From UBA8437 sp964646205 (GTDB lineage: Bacteria; Planctomycetota; Planctomycetia; Planctomycetales; Planctomycetaceae), in the NCBI GenBank assembly GCA_964646205.1, contig CAZYAZ010000009.1, positions 43,577 through 107,576 of the forward strand: a stretch of DNA of 64,000 nucleotides, given 5' to 3'. A model generated the notes under the pieces. That model was not told the origin of the DNA. It searched no databases and saw only the letters and a program-made list of their open reading frames with translations. Position numbers and translations under genes: made by a program. Position 1 is the stretch's first letter; each line of letters opens with the position of its first letter. Of this stretch, positions 54,134 to 62,962 are shown in pieces.

Positions 54134-54922
54134 CTAGGGATCCTGGGTCGCCCGCGCTTCGCGGCGACTGGAGGCCCGGTCGAGCATCGCCTGTGCCACG
54201 TCGTTGAGCAACAGGATTCCGATGATGAACATCAGCAAGCCGTTCGAAAAATGAGCTCCCGTACCATCAACCAGCAGCTTGGTGGCGATCACTGCCAGGA
54301 TCGACAGCATCAGAACCGCGAAGTGCTTGTTCTTGGAAACGATGGCGCTGATGGGAATCATGCCGAAAATCATGATGACCGAGGAGATCAGAATAGCCGC
54401 AACCATCCACGGGAACTGGGTTTTGAGATCCATGATCGCCACCGCGGCGAAGACTGAATCGAGACTGAAGAGGATATTCATCGTGGCCAGGTAGCCCACA
54501 ACGGCCAGGATCCGAACAACACCCACCTTGCTGCCAGCCGGCTTGTGGGCCACTCCCGCCATCTCCTCCCGCAACTTGTGGTAGTACTCCCACAGGGCCA
54601 TGGCAAGAATCACCAGCCCGCCGACAAACAGGACCAGGCTCATCCAGGTCAGTTCGTCATGGTGCTTGCTGAACCAGCGATTGGGAAACCACCGGGAGTC
54701 GGGAAGCGGGTTGTTCAAGAAGGAGAGTTGCGAGAGGAAGAACAGGAACCCGATCCGCAACAGGGCAGCCAGGATCAGCGCCGCCGATCGCCAGCGGAGA
54801 TGCCGCCGGGGTTCCAGGTTCAGCCCTTTCAACGAAAATTCGATCAGCAGGGCATTGTCAATTCCAAGCCCGGTACTCAAAAACAGCAAGGAAACAAAGG
54901 GTACGAAAACGTCCATGATCAA
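54134..54922 (-). CDS. TerC family integral membrane protein
   Basis: A 262-residue protein with about seven membrane helices. TerC-family acidic motifs are present: GLGIDNALLIE (18-28) in the first helix and FSLDSVFAAVAI (about 152-163) later, where the Asp residues are thought to bind metal. TerC proteins have been linked to manganese export and to metal loading of exported enzymes in several bacteria. Here it is the last gene of the feo operon, 75 bases after the Cys-rich protein, which suggests that Mn or Fe balance is adjusted when iron is imported (inference). No tellurite-resistance neighbours are seen, so a tellurite role is unlikely. Confidence 0.82.
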   Translation of the reverse strand: MIMDVFVPFVSLLFLSTGLGIDNALLIEFSLKGLNLEPRRHLRWRSAALILAALLRIGFLFFLSQLSFLNNPLPDSRWFPNRWFSKHHDELTWMSLVLFVGGLVILAMALWEYYHKLREEMAGVAHKPAGSKVGVVRILAVVGYLATMNILFSLDSVFAAVAIMDLKTQFPWMVAAILISSVIMIFGMIPISAIVSKNKHFAVLMLSILAVIATKLLVDGTGAHFSNGLLMFIIGILLLNDVAQAMLDRASSRREARATQDP

Positions 54923-54997
54923 CGTCCTTCCTGCAGCCGTTCCCGGGACCGGATTCGATGATCACCGGACCAACCACTGACCCCCCAACCGGGCTGG

Positions 54998-55234
54998 TCA
55001 TTTCTTTTCGCGAGACTCCTCGCGGGCCATAAGTGACTCGAGTTGGACAATCTCTCCAGCTTGGTTGCCGACGGAAAACGGGACCTCGTTGGAAGGACAA
55101 CTTCCACAACCACCCGTCCCACAGCCGCCACCCAGTCGACTCGACCACATCCGAATGGTTCGTCGCGCCAGCACACCTATCGCGGCGACAACCAACAGCA
55201 CCGCCACGACCGATTGCCAGTCAACTGATCCCAC
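54998..55234 (-). CDS. FeoB-associated Cys-rich membrane protein
   Basis: A 78-residue protein with one N-terminal membrane helix (about 8-24, VVAVLLVVAAIGVLA) followed by a Gly/Cys-rich segment with Cys38, Cys43 and Cys46 (CGTGGCGSC). This is the pattern of the small FeoB-associated Cys-rich proteins. It lies 44 bases downstream of feoB. It may bind iron at the membrane or help assemble FeoB, though its role is not proven. The C-terminal tail (about 50-78) is charged and longer than in many members. Confidence 0.85.
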   Translation of the reverse strand: MGSVDWQSVVAVLLVVAAIGVLARRTIRMWSSRLGGGCGTGGCGSCPSNEVPFSVGNQAGEIVQLESLMAREESREKK

Positions 55235-55278
55235 GTGACATCCTCAAACAAACACCAGACTCGTACCGCCTCAGCGGC

Positions 55279-57474
55279 TCACCCCATCATCGAACCAACC
55301 TGATAGGTTGCCAGCGCGCCAATATACGCCAGGACGGTCATGTAGACGAAGCAGAAAATCGGCCAACGCCAGCTGTTGGTCTCGCGACGGATCACAACCA
55401 GCGTCGAGGCGCACTGGGCACACAGTGCGAAGAAGACCATCACCGACAGGGCAACCGGCACATCAAAGACCGCTCGACCATCCGGCCAGGTCGATGCCCG
55501 CATCGCGCCTTGCAGTCCGGAGTCTTCCTCGTCGACATCGCCACCCAGGCTGTAGATGGTCCCCAGCGTCGCAATGAACACCTCGCGGGCCGGAAATGAC
55601 GCGATCGCACCAACTCCGATCCGCCAGTCCCAGCCCAGTGGCCGAACCGCCGGCTCGATCAGATGGCCCAACCGGCCCAGCAGGCTCTCTTCAATCAGTC
55701 GGGAGGTCTCCAGGTTGTGTTCTGACTTCAGGCGATCCAGTGATTCCAGCGTCGCCACGGACTCAGCCGCAGCCTCCAACTGCTCGATCTCCTGTTGAAT
55801 CTCGTCCAACTGTGCACGATCGCCAGGAAAGGACCCGGCCGCCCAGACAACGATCGTCATGACAAAGATCAATGTTCCGGCCTGCATCACAAAAGCCCGG
55901 CCACGATCATACACGCGGCCGAACACGGCTCGTGGCGTGGGGACCTTGTACTCGGGAAGTTCCATGACAAACGGCATGGTCTCGCCTGGGAAAAAAGTCG
56001 TCCGCAATAACCACGCGACAGGAATCGCCACGACCGCACCCAGCAAAGACATGGCAAACAGGACCAACCCTCGCCAGGTGATCCATCCGTCCAAAAGGCC
56101 TCCCTCAGGAATGAAGGCACCGATCAACACGACATAGACGGGAAGCCGAGCCGAACAACTCATCAACGGAGCGACCAGGATCGTGATCATTCGATCACGA
56201 CGGCTCTCGATGACCCGCGTGGCCATGATCCCGGGAATGGCACATGCAAAAGACGACATCAGCGGGACAAACGACTTTCCGCTGAGACCAAACTTGACCA
56301 TCAGCTTGTCCATCAGAAATGCTGATCGCGCCATGTACCCGCAATCCTCCAACACGGCAACCATCAAAAACAGCAGGACGATCTGGGGCAGAAACACCAG
56401 GACAGCACCGACGCCTCCGACGATTCCGTCAACCAGCAGACTTCTCAAAGGCCCGGGCGACATCGAACCGGTGATCCAGGAACCCACCCATTCCTGGCCG
56501 GCCCCACAGGCGTCCATCAACGGGCCCGCCCACGAGTAGATGGCCTGGAACACCAGGAACATCAATCCAATGAAAATCACGAGTCCGGAGAACCGGTGCG
56601 TCAAGACACGATCGAGCTTGTCGCTGAACGTGACGCGTCGCTCCTGAGGCTCCGACACGACACCGGACAACAACTCACCGGCCCACTGGTATCGAACCTC
56701 CGCCTCGACAGCCGGAATGCGACAGCCTGCCTCTGACAGGCGTGCTCGTGCTGCCGACAGAGACTCCGACAGGTCCCCGGACGCACCAAGCAGCACCTCC
56801 TCGACGTGGCCACCGACATCCAGCAACAGGCGTTCGACCAGGTACGACGGCACATCCTCTTTGGCAACGTCTTCGGCAAGCTGCTGGCACTCGTCGTAGA
56901 ACTCGACAGGAAACAACCTGGGCGTCTCAACTATCTCTTGATCGAGGGCCTCGAACACGGCCGATGAGATGGCATCCAGACCCGAACCACGGTGAGCCTC
57001 GGCCTCGACGATTGGAATCCCCAGCCGCTGCTTGAGCAGTTCGACATCGATTGTGATGTCACGCCCGCGGGCCACATCGGCCATGTTCAGCACGAGCACT
57101 GTCGGACGATCCAGGTCCAGGACCTGGCTGAGCAGGTAAAGGTTGCGTTCGAGATTCGATGCGTCGGCAATACAGACCACCGCGTCAACAGATCCCACAT
57201 CCGGCTGCCGACCCATCAACACATCGACCGACACCATCTCGTCGGCAGATCGCGGCGAGAGACTGTACGTTCCCGGGAGATCGATCAAATCGACGGCACG
57301 ACCATCCCACTGGACCCGCCCCACTTTTTTCTCGACGGTCACACCCGGGTAGTTCCCCACGCGGGTGTGAATCCCCGCCAGCGCACTGAACAGGGTGCTC
57401 TTGCCAGTGTTCGGATTTCCAACCAGGGCAACCTGCAGCGGTCGGGCGGGCGGCGAGTTCACGGTTTCAGGCAT
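55279..57474 (-). CDS. feoB: Ferrous iron transporter FeoB
   Basis: A 731-residue FeoB. The cytoplasmic GTPase domain has G1 GNPNTGKS (19-26), switch region NYPGVTVEKK (41-50), G3 DLPG (65-68) and G4 LNMAD (129-133). A helical GDI-like domain follows (about 175-270), then membrane helices with the two gate regions. A soluble loop (about 560-620) separates the last helices. FeoB imports Fe(II) across the inner membrane with nucleotide binding. The order feoA (23 bases upstream), feoB, Cys-rich protein is standard. No Fur box could be confirmed by eye before feoA. Confidence 0.95.
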   Translation of the reverse strand: MPETVNSPPARPLQVALVGNPNTGKSTLFSALAGIHTRVGNYPGVTVEKKVGRVQWDGRAVDLIDLPGTYSLSPRSADEMVSVDVLMGRQPDVGSVDAVVCIADASNLERNLYLLSQVLDLDRPTVLVLNMADVARGRDITIDVELLKQRLGIPIVEAEAHRGSGLDAISSAVFEALDQEIVETPRLFPVEFYDECQQLAEDVAKEDVPSYLVERLLLDVGGHVEEVLLGASGDLSESLSAARARLSEAGCRIPAVEAEVRYQWAGELLSGVVSEPQERRVTFSDKLDRVLTHRFSGLVIFIGLMFLVFQAIYSWAGPLMDACGAGQEWVGSWITGSMSPGPLRSLLVDGIVGGVGAVLVFLPQIVLLFLMVAVLEDCGYMARSAFLMDKLMVKFGLSGKSFVPLMSSFACAIPGIMATRVIESRRDRMITILVAPLMSCSARLPVYVVLIGAFIPEGGLLDGWITWRGLVLFAMSLLGAVVAIPVAWLLRTTFFPGETMPFVMELPEYKVPTPRAVFGRVYDRGRAFVMQAGTLIFVMTIVVWAAGSFPGDRAQLDEIQQEIEQLEAAAESVATLESLDRLKSEHNLETSRLIEESLLGRLGHLIEPAVRPLGWDWRIGVGAIASFPAREVFIATLGTIYSLGGDVDEEDSGLQGAMRASTWPDGRAVFDVPVALSVMVFFALCAQCASTLVVIRRETNSWRWPIFCFVYMTVLAYIGALATYQVGSMMG

Positions 57475-57497
57475 ATCAATCCAGGGTGACTGTCAGG

Positions 57498-57734
57498 TCA
57501 ATCCACCGACTCGATCTGAATCCGGCGCGCCTCTCGACCACGCAACGACAGGCGGAAACCACGGACAAAGAACTCGATAGGATCCCCGAGCGGGGCGAAC
57601 CCGATCACCTCGATCTCTTCACCCACCGTCAGCCCCATCTCCATCAACCGAACCGAAATCGCGTCGTCTCCGGTGACCTCGAGAATCCGCCCCTTCTGGC
57701 CTCGGTCGAGCGAATCTAGCGTGGTCACCGACAT
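57498..57734 (-). CDS. feoA: Ferrous iron transport protein FeoA
   Basis: A 78-residue SH3-like FeoA protein from ATG 57734 (MSVTTLDSLDRGQKG); an in-frame ATG at 57749 would add five residues (MIRHT). AGG lies about 6 bases before the shorter start. Family pattern: RGQKGRILEV, then RLMEMGLTVGEEIEVIGFAPLGDPIEF, then SLRGREARRIQIE. It assists FeoB on the cytoplasmic side. It is the first gene of the feo operon, and the 173 bases to the end of the gene at 57908 must hold the promoter. Confidence 0.92.
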   Translation of the reverse strand: MSVTTLDSLDRGQKGRILEVTGDDAISVRLMEMGLTVGEEIEVIGFAPLGDPIEFFVRGFRLSLRGREARRIQIESVD

Positions 57735-57907
57735 CGTGTGCCTGATCATGTGAACAACGAATCCAATCGGCCCAGTCTAATCCAGCGGCGGCCGAGGTTC
57801 GAGTCGCGGGCGAATGGTGGCCACGCTCCATTTTTGTCGCCAGGCGCCCTCGGCCGGGTCACCACGTCACCCACATCGCCTCGCGTGAACCATTCCGCCA
57901 GGACTGT

Positions 57908-60900
57908 TCAATCCGCCAGCGACTGTTGCAATCGGACAATTTCGCCGGCGAGCCGGAGTCGGAATTGGCGGTAATCACCCAATGTTCGCGCTCCCTGTTT
58001 CGTCGCCCGGTCATAATGTCCACCCAACCGTCGACCGGTGGCCTCGCCCCGCTGATTCCGCGCCCGGTGTCCATTGATGTCGATCTTCTCGGTCAGTTCC
58101 TGCATGACTTTCCGGGCACGCTCCACATCCCGGGCCAGTCCTTTCTCTGCGGCCCGAGCGACCAGGTTCGACAGGGTGGTCAAGTAACGGTGGTCGTCAA
58201 CTCCCTCGCGGACCGCTTCCCATCCGATCGTCGGGACCAGGTCTCCAGGTGTTGGCCGGACGAATGAATAGTGGAGTTCCGTATTGGCGACATCCTTGAG
58301 CACGGCATCCCAGGCGGTGGGACTTGTGCTGCCCGGATCGGCGTAGGCCCACAATGCACTTCCCTTGATCCCGGTCTTCCAACACCACATGCCAAAGTAG
58401 AATCGACTACTTTCCGCATCGACAGGCGCCAGGTTGCAGTCATAGGACCACAACAGCTTGTCCATTTTCTTGGATTTCTTCACCAGTTCCTCGTCGAACC
58501 CGGCTCCGGCAATCCAGATGTCGTATTGCGATCCCAGTGCCTTGATACCGGTCGACCCGATTGCGGTCGTTGCCCTCACCTTGCGATGTTCGGGATGCTG
58601 TTTCCGAAACTCATCCAGCTTGGCGAACAGCCGCTTGGCGTTATCGATTCGCTCCTGGCTGCCCGGCTCATCCTGGAGATACAGTGCCAACTCGGGCCAT
58701 TTTTTTCGCCTGGCCTGGTCGAGTACCGTTTTCCATTTCTCCGGCCCAACGGCATCCGCCCCCAGCCAGATCGCCGGAACCCCCGCCGTCATGAGTTGGC
58801 TGTCCCGCAGGACATCCATCACGTTTTCGAACGGCAATCCATAGGGGTACAGGGTGGCGGTCGTCATTCCATGCCGCCGCATGTCCAGGAAGATCCTCTT
58901 CAGGTACGCCTCGGTTCGGAGACGAGGTGGAATGCCCCAGGTTGGCAGATACATGAAGTAACCCATGCCCTCGGCCCGTTGCAGGTGAAACGGCAGGACC
59001 TGCAACTGGATGTCCAGATTGCTGATTGTCACACCGTCGGCCGTGACCCCAATGCCACCCCGGTAAACCCCATCTCCCGCTTCGCCAGGAACATGAACGG
59101 TCAACCAGAACCGGCGGGTCGTGTGACGGGGAATGTCCAACGCCGTCTGCTTCTCGAGAAACCGCTCCATGTACATGTGCTGTCTCGAGTTGATCTGCCG
59201 CTTCCACAACTCGACGATCCGGATCTCGATTTCGCTGGCCGGAATCACATCACCACGTTCATTTCTGAGATCACCAACGACCCTGGCACGAACATTGTGG
59301 AGTTTCCGCCCGGTGGCTCGAACGGAAAATGTCGCCGGCTCAAATTCACCGAGTGAGGCAGACAGCTTGATTGTCCGGAGATTTTCATCCGGGGCCGGCA
59401 ACGTCGTGTAGGCCCCTCGCGCAAGATAATTGTTGGCAAAGACAATCGGCTTCTCATCCGAGTTGAGGTCGTAGTTGGTTTTTGCCAGGGGTGTCACATC
59501 GACCGAGACGGCCGTCTTCGCCGCTCGCTCCAGGACCGCGGTTCCGCCCGCGAACCCCAAGGACGAAAACAACATCGGTTGATCAACACGCTCGAACAGC
59601 GGCGAGAAAGAACTGGTCTCTTTTGACTTGCTGTCAAATCGGACCACGTTCACTCGCCAACTTGTTCCGTCCTTCACGCCCCCCAACTCCGACAGCGGAA
59701 TCGCCAACTCGGCCGTCCAGGCCCCAGCACGCCTTTGAACTGCGGTCTCGATTCTCTTGCAGTCCCAGGACATGTCGGCGTCAAATTTTGCGAATCCACC
59801 CAGAGCAAAGCCCTCGCGTTCCATCTCGAAATCGCACTTGCGATCCCACAACACGTTGGCAGCCGTCAGCACCAGCTGGTGGTACGACCCATTTCGGGTC
59901 GAGATGAAGAACTCGAGTCGATCGTCATCCGCCACGTGCATGTCATCCCGTTGCCGCGACCTGGCGGTCGCGGTTCCCCCGGCAGGATCGGCACATTGAG
60001 CGGCAACATAGAGGTTGTCGTCATCAAAACTCACGTGGACCGTCGTTGGCTTCTCGGCCGGGCGGGAGTCGTAATCGACCCTCGTGAAGTCATCCAGCGC
60101 CGCCTGGCCGTTCCAGCACTCCTCATCGATCCGACCATCAATCCGGGGCCGACCGACCGTACGACGGATTGTCACCTGGTCGTTGAATGTCTTTTGTTCG
60201 GCCTCGAACACCGTCCTCACCTCCCCTGGTGTCAGCGCCTTTTTGAGGATATAGGCTTTGCCCAGCGTCGCATCCAGGTGCCCGTTGCCCTCCCAGTGGC
60301 CCAGGTGAACACCGCTGGTGCCGCTGTAGTCCACCACCAGGTCCGCGGGAACCGTTCGTTCAACAAACACCTTTCCATCGACAAATAGCCGCTGCTTGCC
60401 GTCACCACAGGTCGACACAACATGGTGCCATCTTCCATCAGGCCAAACCCGGGAACTGCCTCCAATGTGGTAGAGCTTCTTGTCGATGCCCTTGGCGTCG
60501 ACGTACATCGCCCGTGAATCCCCGTAGTAGTAGATGCCACAACCGGTAAACGCCCCACCGGTCTTGATCAGGTAGACCGCGTTGTTCTGGGAACTGGTTG
60601 TGCGAAACCACACTCCCATGGAATACGGTGGCTGGAGATGCAGGTCGGGGGCATCGCCAACCTTCACCCGGTTCCGTCGGGACCGCTGAAATCTCAGCCC
60701 CCGTCCCCAGCTCCCGGACACCCACTCGGCCCCCACGATCTGTCCATCGTGACCGTGACCGCTCCTGTCTTTGAGCGTTGTTCCGTTCCCGGCAGAAAAA
60801 TTCCACAGTGCCACAAGATCTTTCCGCGACTTCGTCACTTGCGACTGGGCCGTACCGGCACTCAGCAGATGCAACAAGGCCACCACAACCACACTTCTTT

Positions 60901-60913
60901 CGAATCTTGACAT
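57908..60913 (-). CDS. Secreted LamG - CBM9-like - DUF4091-type glycan-active protein
   Basis: A 1001-residue exported protein with a signal peptide (about 1-25, ending GTAQSQ). Order: LamG/concanavalin-like domain (about 30-235, with VALWNFSAGNGTTLKDRSGHGHDG), a CBM9-like domain (about 250-440, with RIDGRIDEECWNG and DDDRLEFFIS), a beta-sandwich (about 480-620), and a TIM-barrel-like region of DUF4091 type (about 620-940, with KWPELALYLQDEPGSQERIDNAKRLF and a possible catalytic Glu in QDEPG). A C-terminal helical part follows. The likely role is binding and hydrolysis of a polysaccharide outside the cell; the substrate is unknown. It is transcribed toward feoA on the same strand and is independent of it. 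Confidence 0.8.
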   Translation of the reverse strand: MSRFERSVVVVALLHLLSAGTAQSQVTKSRKDLVALWNFSAGNGTTLKDRSGHGHDGQIVGAEWVSGSWGRGLRFQRSRRNRVKVGDAPDLHLQPPYSMGVWFRTTSSQNNAVYLIKTGGAFTGCGIYYYGDSRAMYVDAKGIDKKLYHIGGSSRVWPDGRWHHVVSTCGDGKQRLFVDGKVFVERTVPADLVVDYSGTSGVHLGHWEGNGHLDATLGKAYILKKALTPGEVRTVFEAEQKTFNDQVTIRRTVGRPRIDGRIDEECWNGQAALDDFTRVDYDSRPAEKPTTVHVSFDDDNLYVAAQCADPAGGTATARSRQRDDMHVADDDRLEFFISTRNGSYHQLVLTAANVLWDRKCDFEMEREGFALGGFAKFDADMSWDCKRIETAVQRRAGAWTAELAIPLSELGGVKDGTSWRVNVVRFDSKSKETSSFSPLFERVDQPMLFSSLGFAGGTAVLERAAKTAVSVDVTPLAKTNYDLNSDEKPIVFANNYLARGAYTTLPAPDENLRTIKLSASLGEFEPATFSVRATGRKLHNVRARVVGDLRNERGDVIPASEIEIRIVELWKRQINSRQHMYMERFLEKQTALDIPRHTTRRFWLTVHVPGEAGDGVYRGGIGVTADGVTISNLDIQLQVLPFHLQRAEGMGYFMYLPTWGIPPRLRTEAYLKRIFLDMRRHGMTTATLYPYGLPFENVMDVLRDSQLMTAGVPAIWLGADAVGPEKWKTVLDQARRKKWPELALYLQDEPGSQERIDNAKRLFAKLDEFRKQHPEHRKVRATTAIGSTGIKALGSQYDIWIAGAGFDEELVKKSKKMDKLLWSYDCNLAPVDAESSRFYFGMWCWKTGIKGSALWAYADPGSTSPTAWDAVLKDVANTELHYSFVRPTPGDLVPTIGWEAVREGVDDHRYLTTLSNLVARAAEKGLARDVERARKVMQELTEKIDINGHRARNQRGEATGRRLGGHYDRATKQGARTLGDYRQFRLRLAGEIVRLQQSLAD

Positions 60914-61337
60914 TGCTCAATTGAACCAATTTCAGCGGTTCGACGCTGCGCCGCGACAACACAATTGACCCGCCGAGAGCTGCGTCGGAACCGTGTCGAG
61001 ATCCGCTTTTCCCGTACCCGTCCCACAAACAGAAATCGATGTCATTCTCGTTACTGACCCGGAAACGTTCAGCCTCTGGAGCAGGCCGGATCGCGTGGTT
61101 CATCCACCGCGTCCAGTACGGGCCCGTTTCGAAAACTCCCCCTGCGAAAAACAACGGGACCAGGAGCTTCCAGTCATCCCGTGCCAGTGACTCAGGCGAT
61201 GGCCGGCAGATTGGCCAGAATGTGGACAAGACGGATAAACTGGCTGAGGTGTCAACTGCACGTTGGACGCCCCCGCTCCGACCCTGCCACCCTGATTGAA
61301 AGAACTGGTCCGACACCACAGCTCCGAGAACCGAACC
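60914..61337. other. Intergenic region between divergent exported-protein genes
   Basis: About 424 bases between the LamG/CBM9 gene and the TIM-barrel-like gene. I see no gene I can support. The minus strand stays open across it in one frame, but that frame also runs antisense or out of frame into both neighbours and shows no recognisable protein. No strong inverted repeat or -35/-10 pair stands out. Confidence 0.4.
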
Positions 61338-62954
61338 ATGCAAAGTCGACGCCGTGATTTTCTCCTGGGCCTGGTCGCCGGCAGCACGGCCCTCGGACCG
61401 GGCTGGCTGGGCAATCGCAGGATCACGGCGTCCGAGACGGATGCCCTCGACGAGGCCCGCCAGCAAGCCGCCCATCGCAGGCGACGCGTCATCTACAACA
61501 ATGACGGGGACGACATCTGGGCCCGGGGCGCTGACACGGTCGACAAGTTCCTGGCGCTACGGCACACACCGCTGCTGGGCACCCATGTCGACAGCGTCTT
61601 CTACTCGACCACCCAGAGCTTCAACTTCTTTACCCACCAAACCAGGGTGGCCGAGGTTTTTCGTTCCAGGACCGGCTCGTTCGCCAACAACAACCTGGCC
61701 AAGTTCCTGGCACGGGATACGGACGGCTTGAGGATGTCCAGCCAGTTTGCCCGCAAACACGGAATGGAAACGATCTGGACGCTGCGGATGAACGACATTC
61801 ATGACGCCTTCACCCCGCAGTTCCGTCCCAGGTGGAAACAGGCTGATCCTCGACGCATCATGTCCACGCTGGCCGAGGCGAAAAAACACAACGATCGCCG
61901 AAGTCTCTGGAGCCTGGTCGATTTCGAACACCCGGATGTCGAACCTCGCCTCCTGGAGATCATCCGCGAGGTCCTGAAAAATTATCCGGTTGATGGCGTC
62001 GAACTCGATTTCCTCCGCGCTCCCTTCTACTTCCGCACCACTTTCGAGGGCCGGCCGGCAACCGCCGCTCAAACGGCCATCCTCACCCGGCTGGTACGCA
62101 ACATCCGCCAGGTTGTCGTGCAGGAAAGTGTCCGCCAGGGGAAGCCGTTCCTGCTCACGGCAAGGGTCCCACCCACGCTCACACATGGTCGTAAGATCGG
62201 TATCGACACCCGGGCCTGGCTGGAGGAAAAATTGCTGGACACGGTGTCACTCGGCGGTGGTTACATCACGTTCGACCTCCCGATCAAGGAACTGGTCGCC
62301 CTGGGACAGAAACACAACGTCCCGGTTTATCCCTGCCTGAGCCAATCTGGCCTGATGTACCGATCGCCACGTGGCCAGAGCAAAAAGCAACCTGTCGAGT
62401 CCTGGTTGGGAGCCGCTTCGCGTCTGTGGCATGACGGCGCCTCGGGGATTTACGTGTTCAACCTGTTCCCCGGTCCGGGAACACCCGCCGATCGGGATTA
62501 TGCCCGCAAGATTCTCAGCCGCGTCGGTTCGCTAGAGAAACTGACCTCCCAGCCCATCCAGTATGCGATCTCCGACGCCGGTTTCTGGATGCCGGCACAT
62601 CACTGGGCCAAAGACGTGGCGGAATTCTCCAAGGCCCTGCCGGTGGCACTCAAACCCAATGAGTTCCATCAGCGACCGTTGCACGTTCCGGAAGACTTCA
62701 GCGGAGTCGGTTTCGACGTGACCGCTGAACTGCGGGTCGATTTCACGGGACTCAAAAAAGAGAGCACACCGGAAATCCTGTTTGGTTCGGCCAACTTCGG
62801 ACCGACCGGCGGAGGGAAGAAGGTGACTGGAGTCCACCGTTTCACGTGCAAGGTGCCCGTACAAGCCATCAAGCGGGGTGCCAACCGGGTGATGGTGAAA
62901 ACCAGGGAGACCGGGGCCAGCCTGATCGGTGCGGAACTCTGGATCCAGCGGTAA
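61338..62954 (+). CDS. Tat-exported TIM-barrel glycosidase-like protein
   Basis: A 538-residue protein starting at ATG 61338 (MQSRRRDFLLGLVAGSTA), a Tat signal. The body has TIM-barrel features: RVIYNNDGDDIW near the N-terminus, GMETIWTLRMNDIHD, YPVDGVELDFLRAPF (a strand ending in Glu/Asp as in glycosidase active sites), FLLTARVPPT, and GASGIYVFNLFPGPG. A C-terminal beta-sandwich (about 440-538) ends the protein. This resembles glycosyl-hydrolase-like (GHL10-type) proteins common in planctomycetes. A role in degradation of an extracellular polysaccharide, together with the divergent LamG/CBM9 protein, is likely but unproven. It converges on the PQQ-propeller gene with 8 bases between. Confidence 0.7.
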   Translation: MQSRRRDFLLGLVAGSTALGPGWLGNRRITASETDALDEARQQAAHRRRRVIYNNDGDDIWARGADTVDKFLALRHTPLLGTHVDSVFYSTTQSFNFFTHQTRVAEVFRSRTGSFANNNLAKFLARDTDGLRMSSQFARKHGMETIWTLRMNDIHDAFTPQFRPRWKQADPRRIMSTLAEAKKHNDRRSLWSLVDFEHPDVEPRLLEIIREVLKNYPVDGVELDFLRAPFYFRTTFEGRPATAAQTAILTRLVRNIRQVVVQESVRQGKPFLLTARVPPTLTHGRKIGIDTRAWLEEKLLDTVSLGGGYITFDLPIKELVALGQKHNVPVYPCLSQSGLMYRSPRGQSKKQPVESWLGAASRLWHDGASGIYVFNLFPGPGTPADRDYARKILSRVGSLEKLTSQPIQYAISDAGFWMPAHHWAKDVAEFSKALPVALKPNEFHQRPLHVPEDFSGVGFDVTAELRVDFTGLKKESTPEILFGSANFGPTGGGKKVTGVHRFTCKVPVQAIKRGANRVMVKTRETGASLIGAELWIQR

Positions 62955-62962
62955 CCGGTACT

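Noticed and set aside
60438..61475. A 345-residue open frame on the minus strand over the 60914-61337 intergenic region
   Set aside because: It also overlaps both flanking genes in other frames, has no start with a ribosome site and no family resemblance. A short segment around 61050-61200 looks mildly protein-like but is not enough.
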